Source of the DNA: Pochonia chlamydosporia 170
Taxonomy: Eukaryota; Ascomycota; Sordariomycetes; Hypocreales; Clavicipitaceae
Assembly: GCF_001653235.2 (NCBI RefSeq)
Contig: NC_035790.1
Span: 186,001 to 250,000, forward strand
DNA: 64,000 bases
Direction: 5' to 3'
This document shows, one piece after another, positions 36,801-48,200 of the stretch; within the stretch, counting starts at the first letter, position 1; every line of letters begins with the position of its first letter. Made by a program: the position numbers and the translations under genes. The notes under the pieces were generated by a model. The model worked only from the letters and a program-made list of their open reading frames with translations, ran no database searches and was not told the origin of the DNA.

Positions 36801-39800
36801 AACTAAAACAATTAATACCAAGCATCCTTTCCACAAGACCTTTACACTAGCTAAGTGGAAGAAATACGCCAGCGCTTTTGCAGGGACAATGACAAGCAGC
36901 CCTCAGTCTAAGATTTTCGCAATATCATTGAAAGAGTCTGAAGTCTTTTATCAGTTTGAAAAACGCGTTATTGGAGGGATGCTAGACGCGTAAAGCCTTC
37001 GCTTTAACACGTAGTTTAGGATTGTCTTTTGAAAGATCTTTAAACCCGTTATTATTATGGCCCGAATGTCGTACATCGGTGTTACTGCCACAAAGTATAC
37101 AAGTTATTATTATTACTCGGCCATATGCAGCCCGCCAAGTTAAGTAAGTTGAACTAGGTCGAATCTCATGCTGAGCACCTGGGCTACACCAAAAGGTAGT
37201 TTGTGACGATGTATAGCTTATTACGTCGCCATCTGTGATCTGCGATGAGGCTCTTATAGAACTAACTATCTCAGTAGCGTAAAGATATATATAGAATCTT
37301 TCCTCTGGTAGACGAAGATTTGCCATTCGTTCCACTTTAATCGGTAGCATAGTGGTTGGCGGTAGAATCTCCAGGACCTCTATTATCGTCTCTCCTCTTG
37401 TCGTATTCACAACTAATCTAATGCACGCTCACCCAGATGCACATTGTGTTTGTCACTGGGGGATTATTTTGTCTCGTTAAGCAAACTTCCGTCCGCAGCT
37501 TCCATGACCGCCAATTTCGGCGTCAAAGTGACAGGTTGCACCTCCCTTGATACTCTAATGTTTCGTCCCGCTTTTGAGCGCATTTGAGATGGAAGATCTC
37601 TGACAGACTGCACATAGAAACGGCTGCTCGTTGCAATGGGGTGTGACGTGAGAGCACAACTCCTATGCCCTGTGAAACTTGTTAAGCATATACCACAGAT
37701 AAAAGTCGATGGGAATTTGGCAATCTGATTTCCAGTTCCACTAATAGGTAAATCAGTTGCTTTGTGAGGCCTTTACCGACCCCTTGTTTCCATATTGACT
37801 GAATTTGTTTGATAGGCTGGTCGGTTGCAAAAGCTTCAGTGATTCCCTAGAGCTTCAGATAAAGTACAAGGGAAGGATTGCTTACTCTAATGGAGCATTT
37901 ACGCAATATATCCAGCCAGGAGATATACGCCGCAATAATTAACAAAAAAAAAGAAGGTAGGGTGGGGGAGGAGGGGGTGTCCAAGGCAGATAAAAGGATA
38001 GTGGTCGGCCTTCGTCTGTCTAGCTCCAACAGGTAACTACAGTTTAAAAACTGAGTTTCTACAAAACTATCCACAATGTAGATAATGACAAGATTCTTGT
38101 ATTAAAAGGTTGGCTACTATGATTGCTACTTTCATCTTTCAGGCCCTCCTACTTACCTCAAGGCGTAATACAGGGGGATGTAGTAGCAAACACACCAAGC
38201 TACCCTAATTTTCGACATGGTGTTCTTAATGGGATCTATTGTTTCCCAACCGGCAGTGGCTTAACCTTGACTCTGGTAGCAACCGGTAACTTGACTTGCG
38301 TTTTTTCTCGTCTCCAGGAAGCTGGTATTTTGCATCAAAAGTCCGTGTTCTCGGCTAATAAGCATACGTCATTAAATGGCCTACTATCCTACTGCTACCG
38401 CCATGTGGCGTCGCCATTAGACCAAAATGCAACATCAAAACAACTACAAGAAGGCTTAGTCTTGGCAAATAGGACTACCCTTGAGACATCCCGCAGCATT
38501 GGGCTATCTCTGAGCTCTAATGGCTGCAAACGCATGGCACCATATAATACAAGTCAACATCTTGGCTAGAAATAATGTCAATGGTGAAACAGCGGTCTCT
38601 CAGCTCGTAAATCGGATCTGTTCGCCTGGTACGGCGCAGATATGTTGGTGCGAGCTTTACAGACGGCTCAAATCTAGCATAATTGCAGATGCTTACACAG
38701 TATTTTTGATGAAGGATATCCTAACACGACGATTGCCCTGCCGGAATCCCGCTTACGCCTACAGGTCGTAGCGATAACCATCTTACACAAGCTTTTGGCA
38801 TGCACGGCCTGGGATTGCAACTATTGCAAGCTATTGACCGGTAGCTTGTGGTATGACAAGACGTGTGAACGGCCTGTGTAGGACTGAGATGGTCTATGAT
38901 CGGACTCTCGGCTGTTCCGTTGTTCTTTTCCAATGCGGCCTTGCCGCCTCGCTTAGCGAGTCACGGTCGAACGTCTCAAATAGTCTGGTTGGCAACTAGC
39001 GAAGCTTGGCACCGCCACGACCCGACAAAGCTCACGGTCTACGCGTGCAAGTTAGACAGGCTAGACAGGCCTGTTATAACGGTGAATCGCCAGGGGCATT
39101 AAATACTTGAGAAGTAGTATAACTACACGGGCCACAGCGGCGCGAGAGCTCCATGCCTCTCGTTGGTGTCCACAGCACATCCATCCGACCAAGAAAGCGT
39201 TCTAAAATTGCGTGGCAGATAAAGAGGATCTAAGTGCAATGTAATTGAGTCGCCATTTTGGTGTGGCACGGCGATATCAGACACCACGTTCTCGGACTAC
39301 GTTGCAGTGAATAATTCGTTTAATCTTGGCTTGTATAGAATACAGCAGGGGTAATTCCACTCAGCATCGAACAAAACGCCGTAGAAAATGCAAGTAATTA
39401 TTAAATATACACCGAATAGTAAGCACTTGTGCGACATAATTTTAAGGGGACAAATGCTGGAAATGCGAGTGCCGAGACTACACTAGCCATCCTCGTCTTT
39501 GGGACATCTTCACCTCGGATCTGCATGTACTCGAACAAAGGCTGACCCAAAGCCTTCTGAGACCGTCATGTTGCCTTAGCTGTAACTACCTACTACATGG
39601 GCACCGTCGTGTCTTTCTGATTGACTTATTGGGAGTGCCAAATAGGCTAATGCCTGGTGCGCCTTACCAAATTACGTACAGAAAAGTTGAGAAAGCTAGC
39701 ATGATCAAACAAAAGGCATGGAGTAGAACAGGAACACACAACACAAGCTAAATTTAGAAATCTACTACAGTTAAAACCGTAAGTATAGATGCCGAAGTTG

Positions 39801-40140
39801 GTGTGAAAACGACCTGCCACAAATATTGACTTTGCTCCAGCCACACCTGAAGCAGCGAAATTACTGCATCATCTCCCACGGCAATATGTCCAGGAAGACC
39901 ATGCGTGGTTAACATCCCTTTCGTTTCACGATCTTTGGAGGCGTTGGCGTGGAGTGATCCCTTTATTCGACGTGCATTATGGTTGTTGATGGAAGGAATG
40001 GCCTGACCTCAATGGCCCTTTTACTCCAATTAATTATAAACCTAGGTTCTCGGCCTCTGATAATTGAACCCTTCTGTCCATGGAATATACCGCAATATCT
40101 CTAGATATATAAGCCGTGTCTTTCTCTGCAGGCGCACACT
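33809..40140. other. 6.3-kb stretch without recognisable genes
   Basis: Open frames of 80-160 codons occur (for example 34936-35415 minus, 36982-37410 minus, 38123-38569 plus), but none shows a domain, signal peptide or splice-supported extension. The composition is neither strongly RIPed nor clearly coding, so this may be old transposon debris. Confidence 0.5.
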
Positions 40141-41291
40141 ATGTCCAAAGACACGCCTCTATTGTACTTTGAGCTAAGCTGGGCGATCCTTAGCACGATA
40201 GGATTAGCCAATCTCCTCAACGGCCTTATGATACTCGGAATCACGGGGTTTTGCCGCATTTTGTTTGTGCCCATAGTCATCTCGGCAGCAGGTGCACTTG
40301 CCAACGGGTTGTGTTACTATGGGTTTTACTCCAACTATCATCTTGCTGGGAGGGTTGCAGCATCTGCAGTTGCTGACTTGAGCTGGCTGGTGAATCTCGC
40401 TCCTATGCCCTCGAAGACACCGCAACAAACATCTCCGCTAACGTCTAGACGACTCAACAGATTGAGGAAGCCGGTCTTTCCTTTTACAGCTACGTTATCC
40501 TTGTCGCTATCCTCGATCACAAGACATGCCGCCGCTTCCAGGCTTGCTACTGGACCCTTATCGTTGTTATCACAGGCTTCAGACTCACTATACTCTGTCT
40601 CCGCGTACGGTACCTTTTAATAGTTTCGGATAACAATCTTCTCGTCCTTATTGGGCATCTACATATTGGTTACTTTAGTGGCATTGCTGTAGTCGAGTGC
40701 CTTAGTGCCGCGCTGCTGCTAAGGCAATTTGGCTTCGCGTTCCGCATAACCCTTGGAGCAGCCTTACGTAAGGAGACATACAAGTATCTGATGAGAAGCA
40801 CTGAGATCCGCGTCGCGATGCTGTGTCTGATTGGCATATCGCGCGCTGTTACTTATTCGTTCCAGGTGACAGCGCAGAGCGCAACTACCGTTGCAGGGCA
40901 GTTTGACCGCTTTGTCGCGACGTTGGAGATGATGTTTCCAATAGTCATGTAGTGCGTGGACCTGAATACTTTTGCCGCTTTCCCGTGTTAATTGTCCATT
41001 GTATTGACAACTGCGTGTAGTATCGATATACTCGCGTCGCGAGTTACACTTGCCAGCGAAACGCGACAATATCAGATGAGTCGGGAGTTGGCTGTGTCGA
41101 GTGCACCATGCGACCATGGGCGGCAAACTAATATTTGCAGAAACACCGACGTTGGTTCCGGGGAGACTTTGGGACTCCAGAACCAAATTGACGCGTCTGA
41201 GAGCATTAGGCACATGCTTCTTGAATCTGTTGTTATTAACTCCAGCAGCACGGGAATCTCAGACGGAGCCGTTGCCGTCAAGCTCACTTAA
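40141..41291 (+). CDS. Seven-helix integral membrane protein, lineage-restricted family, copy 2
   Basis: Three exons, 40141-40389, 40461-40951 and 41021-41291, give 336 residues. Intron 1 (GTGAAT...CAACAG, with a CTAAC) is phase 0 and intron 2 (GTGCGT...TGTAG) is phase 2, exactly as in the copy at 5225-6410. About seven hydrophobic helices span residues 8-250. The YLMRSTEIRV motif and the YIDILASR junction are shared with the relative. A polar, Ser/Thr-rich tail of about 85 residues follows and differs between copies. The layout resembles a receptor with a cytoplasmic tail. I do not recognise the family by name, and function is unknown. The gene appears intact. Confidence 0.8.
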
Positions 41292-42182
41292 CTCGGCTCG
41301 GTAGCGGTCTATGGTCGTTAAACGACGAAAGTTGTCTCTTTCTCCCCTTTCTTCGCAGATTATAGGCATATATATATATTGAGTTCTACTAGCTTCCCCA
41401 CTTTACTTAATATTTTGACCTACTTGTTCCATCCTTAACCCTTGTGTTTTGTGTACTGCGATAGCGATGCAGGGCGAAGGGGCAAGTTGGCGCGAGCGAA
41501 CAGTCGAGTTTTTTGTTTTCGAATCGCCTGGTGACAGGGAAGATAGCAATGCAGTTAGTGCCGGGAAACTTCGGTCCGTCGTAATTATTAACTTCTATCA
41601 TAACGGCAGTTAGCATGTCTTTGGTAGAATCTTGACACTCGTTCCAAACGATATCTCTTACCGTCCCGATAGACCCCGTTTATCAAGCCTTTCTCAGCCT
41701 AGATATTATCTGCTAACATAACTCTCGCCCCTAAATGGATGCAAAGCTAAGGGCATAAACTATCTGCCTCGTCATTATTACCCCCTCCACGCCTTAGCCA
41801 GTTCGCGTAGACTTGATTTTGATGACAGGCTGTTTGCAGTTGCGGAGGTGCTAGTGGTTAGAGATGTGATATACTGTATTTAGCGGCATTATTATTACTA
41901 ATAGCCCCAGGCTGCATACTATCACGTAAATGCAGCGGTGGAAAGCAAGGCGGGAGAGGGTTAAGAGTCACAAAAACTAATAAATATAAGTCTGACAAGC
42001 TCGGCCTCACAACGCCACTATTTAGAACCCCTGGTTTTTCTTTCGGACGGGTCCCAGCCGCGCCAATCAATTTTAGACGTCTGGTTGCACGGTCTGAACC
42101 TTTCACGCCGAAATAGACAGCTTTCCCCTTCCGATCAACCACCTAATCTATTCGGCAATACCGACTCTAAGCTGGAATTATA
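41292..42182. other. Intergenic stretch
   Basis: No gene was recognised. Position 41371-41380 is a short TA repeat. Confidence 0.45.
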
Positions 42183-42570
42183 ACCTTAGGCAAGGGGCAA
42201 ATAGCTTTCTCGGTTAGCGGCTGGATGCTACCAGCAGAGAAGATTTAGTAACCTACTCTATGTAATAGTGCCTTCTATAATAAGCCACAATGCACAGGAT
42301 GTTAGCTTTAGAAACTTGTTCATAGTCGCCTAGCCAGTTTTCGATTACTCGCTTATACCGCTACATGGAAGGCCCTGTAGAGTTCAATTACACACAGGTT
42401 TCGCTCGATTCTCTACAAAACAGATGGCTATTAGAGCTATACCAAGAATAGGATGACGCAAGAAATGTGGCCGTCACGTAACAGATTTGGACGAGGGCCT
42501 TGAAGTTAGCGAGTTGCGACACGTGGAATGCTGGCTTCCATTATGCAAGGGTGGAATAGTCTTTGACTAC
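42183..42570 (+). repeat. Copies of the shared upstream motif before the second secreted paralogue
   Basis: At about 42185 GGCAAGGGGCAAATAG is followed by GGTTAGCGGCTGGATGCTACC and CCTACTCTAT, parallel to 28864-28940. A weaker copy starts at about 42547. Between them, 42325-42366 resembles a decayed MITE end (CTAGCCAGTTTTCGATTACTC). Confidence 0.55.
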
Positions 42571-43117
42571 TTTGTATGAGCAAGTAGTTAAATACAACGA
42601 CTACTGTCACTAGTTGCATGCCAATACCTTGGAATACGTCTAGGTAATATTGATTTAGCACCCCAGCGGTATGCCAAAGAGGCATGGTCCATCTAGGTAC
42701 ATCGAATCAAGACATGGTATCAAGACATGGATTGGATATTGTTGCTTGTACCATGTGTATTAGGCTATTGGGCGCGGGGCCGTTTTTAGCTGTTAGTTGC
42801 GGTATAGGAGTACTATTCTGGTGGTACTTCGTTGGTTTCTGTACATGGTCGAACAGAATACCGTTTAGGATTCATCTCCGCTACTATGTAAGGGTTCCAA
42901 TATCACCCCACTCAGCGACTTAAGCAATATACATACTAGCAATAATAGTAAGCAAACGTGGCAGAATGGCGGACGATGATGTACGCACAACATCTCCCAA
43001 TGCCTTGATGATTTATTATAAAAGAGCGCCCCAAGTCCGGCTTTGCTACACGCTATCTTTATCCCCTTTCCCACAGAGTTCCTTAGCATTCTTTCCTAGC
43101 AATTTCTTCAACCAAGT

Positions 43118-44935
43118 ATGAAGATTACCGCCCTCCTAAGCTTGGCGATAGCGCATGTCGCGGCTGTGCTGCCAAACACGCCCAATCCAGAAGACTTGAC
43201 AAGCTGTTCCAACGGCTTAAAATGGACACTACACGAACTTGACAGGCCGAGTTTTGTCAAATCCCCTACCGGCCGGACACTCTTGATAAATCCCTCGGCA
43301 GCCCTTGCTAGACCAGCTCGCTGGTCTGGCGTTACCCTTAACCCTCGAGGGCCAGGGATATACGACGGGATATCCACAAGGAACTTCGTGCCGTACTCGG
43401 CTTTGCACTATACTGGATACTTTGTTATGAGAACGAATAGCCCTGGGAATCATTACGAGTTCAGATTTCAGGCTACTGGCACTATGTATGTTTGGTTTAA
43501 GCAGAGAGCGGGATCAGGCTTTGGCCTGGACACGGCCGACGTGGTTGTGGATACACCGGGAGTCACGTTCACTCAATCCTTCGAAGCCAAGGACTCTCAA
43601 CAAATCCCAATCCGAATACTCTATCTTCATACGGATCAGCCTTTGGAATTCTCTGTTGAGCTTGTGGGGCCTTATGGTGCGAAGCTTCTAGGCGCTGCGA
43701 AGGATGCGACGGACGAGTTCATCAACTGTGGCTCGGCAAAGACTCCGTATGAATTCGAAAACAAAACACCCCTTCCGCCCGTAACAAACAAGGGCAGCAA
43801 TCCAATTGCTACCGATACTGAGGTCTTTCCCACTTTTGATAAAGAAGAACAAACCAACTTGATCGCGCTGCTTAGTGTGGCTGGCCAGGCCAAGAAAGTT
43901 AAAGACTTTTACAATTCGAAACTACCAGTCACAGCATCTCAAGCCAGGAAGTTAGGCACGAAAGCCGGAACAAGAGTATTAAAATCATTAGACTCAACAC
44001 CTGGTCGACCAGCGACTGTGGTGTTTACCTGGCTTTTCGGCATCGCAAATTGTGTTGCTGAGGGTAAAAAGACAGACGAGTTACTCGAGTGCGGCAAAGT
44101 TGCACTCCAATCAATGGGCGATAACCGGTCTATTGACTTGCCTGAGCCCTGCAACAACTTTCTGGGCCAGTTTGAGATTCCTGGTACTGGCAGGCCGGCA
44201 CCTTGCTACGACCGCAACGTAAAGGAGCATCCCGCAGGGAACTGGCGTAAGCGCGCCTGGATGCGATTCTTATGCAAGACGGCTCGATTCCTGCAAGGGG
44301 GTGAGACGCCATATGACCGCGAGCGTCAAGGCACCTGTGAGGAGCGATTCCCAAGCGATGCCGAGCTTGCTGCTATACCCACATATGAGCAGGTCAGGGC
44401 TAGAATGCAAAACGCAGCCCGCGCCCTCGATCTTCATAAGAAAGAGGTTCAGAAACGGGTGAATGATGGCGGCCACCAGGTCAGTTGGAAGGATATCACC
44501 ACGGCCGCTAAGTTTATGGCCGACGGGGCATTCTCGGACGCTGAGAAGGGCGAAATGACGGAAGCTGAGTCGATCAAACTGGCCAAGGAGTTCCTGCGCG
44601 ATGTGCAGCTACCAAGAAACGAACACTGGGCCACTGTCACTTCCATTACAGCAAAAGTTATCCCCGTAGACCAAGCCGATGTTAATCAGGCGGTTGGCAT
44701 CGCAAACTCGGTCCGCAGGGACTTGTTTCAGAATTCGCTTCCTCGGGAAGACGAAGTGTGCTACACGGATATAATCATTGCTAGGGAACAGCAACGTCAG
44801 CCCAACTGGCGTGACGTCGCTGGTGCGCTCCAAAAAATCAACAATACCATAGCGGAGGAACAGCGCGCTTGCAAGGCCTGTCCCCCTAAAGACGGCGGTA
44901 AATGGGTCTTAGCATGCGGCTTGGGAGTCTTTTAA
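43118..44935 (+). CDS. Secreted two-domain protein: GLEYA-like lectin domain plus paralogous C-terminal domain
   Basis: A single exon encodes 605 residues. The signal peptide spans about 1-17 (ITALLSLAIAHVAAV). Residues about 80-190 fit the GLEYA/PA14 pattern: YTGYF at 98-102, a YVWFKQRAGSGF block at 124-135 and QQIPIRILY at 161-169, the last matching the family's PIRI motif. This suggests calcium-dependent glycan binding, as in fungal adhesins. A Pro/Thr-rich linker runs to about 240. The remainder is homologous to the whole of the protein at 29516-30730. The shared domain, from memory, recalls the C-terminal part of enterotoxin-alpha-like fungal proteins, but no catalytic ADP-ribosyltransferase segment is present. 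A TTATTATAAAA box lies about 100 bp upstream. Surface or host-glycan binding is inference. Confidence 0.8.
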   Translation: MKITALLSLAIAHVAAVLPNTPNPEDLTSCSNGLKWTLHELDRPSFVKSPTGRTLLINPSAALARPARWSGVTLNPRGPGIYDGISTRNFVPYSALHYTGYFVMRTNSPGNHYEFRFQATGTMYVWFKQRAGSGFGLDTADVVVDTPGVTFTQSFEAKDSQQIPIRILYLHTDQPLEFSVELVGPYGAKLLGAAKDATDEFINCGSAKTPYEFENKTPLPPVTNKGSNPIATDTEVFPTFDKEEQTNLIALLSVAGQAKKVKDFYNSKLPVTASQARKLGTKAGTRVLKSLDSTPGRPATVVFTWLFGIANCVAEGKKTDELLECGKVALQSMGDNRSIDLPEPCNNFLGQFEIPGTGRPAPCYDRNVKEHPAGNWRKRAWMRFLCKTARFLQGGETPYDRERQGTCEERFPSDAELAAIPTYEQVRARMQNAARALDLHKKEVQKRVNDGGHQVSWKDITTAAKFMADGAFSDAEKGEMTEAESIKLAKEFLRDVQLPRNEHWATVTSITAKVIPVDQADVNQAVGIANSVRRDLFQNSLPREDEVCYTDIIIAREQQRQPNWRDVAGALQKINNTIAEEQRACKACPPKDGGKWVLACGLGVF

Positions 44936-45093
44936 CGGCAACAGAAACGCAGACTAGCCCAGCCATTATTACATTGTCTAACCTCTAACCAAAGTAAGCT
45001 ACATATTGAAGACTTGCTTTGTCGACAAGAGAAGAGTTAACTTTCCTTTCTTTTTATCCTTTTTTTTTTCAACCCACCCTTTTCTCGGCTTTT

Positions 45094-45115
45094 CAGTCAG
45101 TCAGTCAGTCAGTCA
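45094..45115. repeat. (CAGT)n microsatellite
   Basis: About five and a half uninterrupted CAGT units in the 3' flank of the secreted two-domain gene, preceded by a T run at about 45059-45069. Confidence 0.9.
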
Positions 45116-45200
45116 AGTAGAAATAATTCAATTCAATCATTTGTGGCCTTCAATCCCTCAGAATCCGTAGCTATCTTGCGATATCGAGAATTTGCCTCTC

Positions 45201-48200
45201 CTAAACTAAATATAGCCCAGAAGCACGGTATTGTTTTAATTTTGCCGGCTTATTAGCCAAATAGCTGACATCTTTAATAGCACTAATATCTAAGAGATTA
45301 AGCAAGGTAGTCCTAGACCGTGTCGATATTGAACAAAAGAACTCATAAATGTGTTGGCAGATGCGTAATTAGCCTGGCCGGGGTGCCCTATAGCACCTGA
45401 TATAGAGCCCAACAGAATGAAGAAGTCCAAATCCGCATCCAACAGGGCATTGTGAAGGTTCCACGTCCCAGCGACCTTGGGAAGAGTTGCTGCCTGCCAG
45501 TCCTCAAAAGATATACGCAAAATATTGCGATCTCTTAGCTCCATAGACATCTGAAGTACACCAGCAATTGGCGTAGGTGCGGCTGCTACCGCCCGTTTGA
45601 CATCGTTTTCGTCTCCCATATTGCCTGCTACAGCTGTGACATGACAGCCTTGGGTTTCCATTTCATGAATAAATTTGTAGTGCTCGGATGTTAAACCAAC
45701 CGATCTCGACAAGACGATGAATCTTCTTGCCCCAGGCTCGATTATCCATCAAGTTATACCTCGCCTAATGCCCACAAAACCTCCAATCATCATGTATGTT
45801 GACGAGTTAGAAAAACTTGTCCTTTGGACTACTAGGGTAGACTTGATCTCTGCACTCTCTTGTGGCATGTTAATCACAATTTTGCCGATATGTTGCCCTT
45901 TCTTCATAAAACAGAACGCATCTGCTCGCTGTGTCGCTGCCAAGAAGTGGATTGGGGTAATTGGCTTTAGGAACCCTTGTTCACACGGCTGAATAACCCG
46001 AGTGATTAATCTGTATCATATTAGAGCTTCTGTCATTCTAGCAGGCGTGGTAAGAAAGTAGGTCATGTCTTACCCTTGGATATCATCGGGTTTGTCGCGG
46101 TAGAGACCCTTAAGATCAATTTCATGAAAGGTCCTATTCCCCAGGAATGGATTGAGAGCAAGCTGACCGCTCTCGAGAATGTCACGCTTACCAAATTCTA
46201 ACGTTTTGCCATACTTGGCAACACAATCCCACGAAGCATGAAGTAGTTCCCCTGAGGGTGAGTTTGACACGACGTCAACACCTCTGCCGCTTGTGACTCT
46301 CATGATGTCTTCACGGAAGGACTGCTTCGAGAGTTGAAGATTCTTTCTCGGGGTATACCGTGTACTTGGACAAGCCACTTAGCCTTCTCGTTATTGCCAA
46401 CTGTGGTGTAGATCTAATACCGTGGAGAACACACATAATTAGCCATGGCGCGTTAAAATTTATTTCTCGCAAAATAGGGCGAGATACGTACTTTCGCTCC
46501 TACCATCTTGGCAACATTAATTGCTGCTTGTCCGACGCCTCCAGTTGCGGAATGAATGAGAAGAGACTTAACAAGCCAGTTAGCGTCTAAATTACCAAAT
46601 TTCGTGACTTCCAATTTTATACTTGTCCTTTCTGCAGATTTGCGACATTAAAAAATAAGTGCAGTACAGTCATGTACACCACAGGCAGGGTTGCTGCTTC
46701 TTCAAAACTCATGCTAGGGGGTAGAGGAGCGACATTGTCCAGGTACCACCATTCTAGTCGCGAATAAACCGGCACATGTGGTTATTACCCGATCACCGGG
46801 TTTTAGGTGATGGACATCTAAGCCAGCTTGAATGATGGTGCCTGACGCTTCCAAGCTGAGCACGTCTTTTCCGCCTTCGACAAGTCCCATAGCAATCATA
46901 ACGTCCTAAAAAAGCTTATTAGGCCCATTCGCCATAAAATTTTAGTTAGTAGGAGCTGAAAGCATACCTTGAAGTTCAATCCAACACTCCAAACCTGAAC
47001 CTTCACTTCATGAGGTTGGAGGGTTGTTGCTGGTTTCTGAACCCAATTTAAGGAGTCCGTCATCCCATATTGTCCAATTAAAAGATGCTTTGGACCTTCA
47101 TTTCCGATATTTGATTGCAACTCTGTTGGCAGGTCGGCCCAATGGTAACGACTCGTATACACCATGCCATCTCTGATTGAATACCCTGCGTCCACGCTAG
47201 GCCTTAGGGTGGCCGATTAATAAATTTTTCGAAGATTGATAGAACGTGATCCATGGCAACAACATCTAGATCCTGCAACTCGACGGTCCAGATTTGCAAG
47301 GAGAGTTCTAACCGAATTGTCCGAGTCAAACCGATACTCATCCTAAAACCAGGCTCGGTGCAACCAATTTAAGCCGACCTCGTTAGCCACAAATCCCCAG
47401 ATTTAACCTTGGACAGGTATCCGATAAAGCTTTCATATGCTTCTTGAGACATTTCGTAAAAGAGAGGTGTTTCTAGCTCAATCATGGAAATAACATCTTG
47501 CTTTGGGATTGGGCTTCCATCACTAATATCGCTCCAAAACACCGTAGTGCCGGCCTGTTCTAGGCAGTTAGCTATACGATTCGCGAACGGCTGTATGGTA
47601 CGATAGAAGAGCAGGGTTACCGATTTTGGCTTTTGTCTCGGTTCAATCGCTCTCGAGATAATTGACACGCCGAAATGCCAGTTAATTTTGTCATCTAACA
47701 CAGCAGCTTCAGTACCATAAAACCCAGCTTCTCGAAGCTTAGTGTCCCATCTATCCAGGGATATATACGGGACGCTAGGCCGGTTGTCAAGTCGTTCGGT
47801 CCACCACGTGGGAGTTAATCCCTAGAAGACAAAGATGCATTAGCCGCCAGGGGTCGGCACCAGGTCCAAAGCATATAGCCACAAACCTCGATAAATTCTA
47901 CGACCCTCCAAGGGGAGGCTGCAGTTTGGCACTGTTAGCTGACTTTTGCGTATTGTTGTCGGGTGTAGGAATTACTCACGATAAACCGGTTCCTGAATGT
48001 AAAGTCTCCCCCCTGGACGTAACAATGATCGAATGCTCTGCAGAGTTTTGGAAATGGAGGGCGATGCGCAAAGCACCTAAAAGCTAGTGTAAGATGTTTG
48101 CGAGATGAAGCGGTTGGATGAAACTTGACTCTGGTTTGGACGTACTCTGGGTGCAATAATGAGATCAAAATATCCCGGCACGAAGCCTTTTTCTATTGGG

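Noticed and set aside
36982..37410. 142-codon minus-strand frame, considered as a retroelement relic
   Set aside because: No residue pattern of integrase, RNase H or gag could be identified with confidence.
38123..38569. 148-codon plus-strand frame
   Set aside because: No recognisable domain, signal peptide or membrane segment, and no homologous partner in the window.
29516..44935. Calling the secreted paralogues enterotoxins
   Set aside because: The resemblance is only to non-catalytic C-terminal regions recalled from memory. Neither protein shows an ADP-ribosyltransferase domain.
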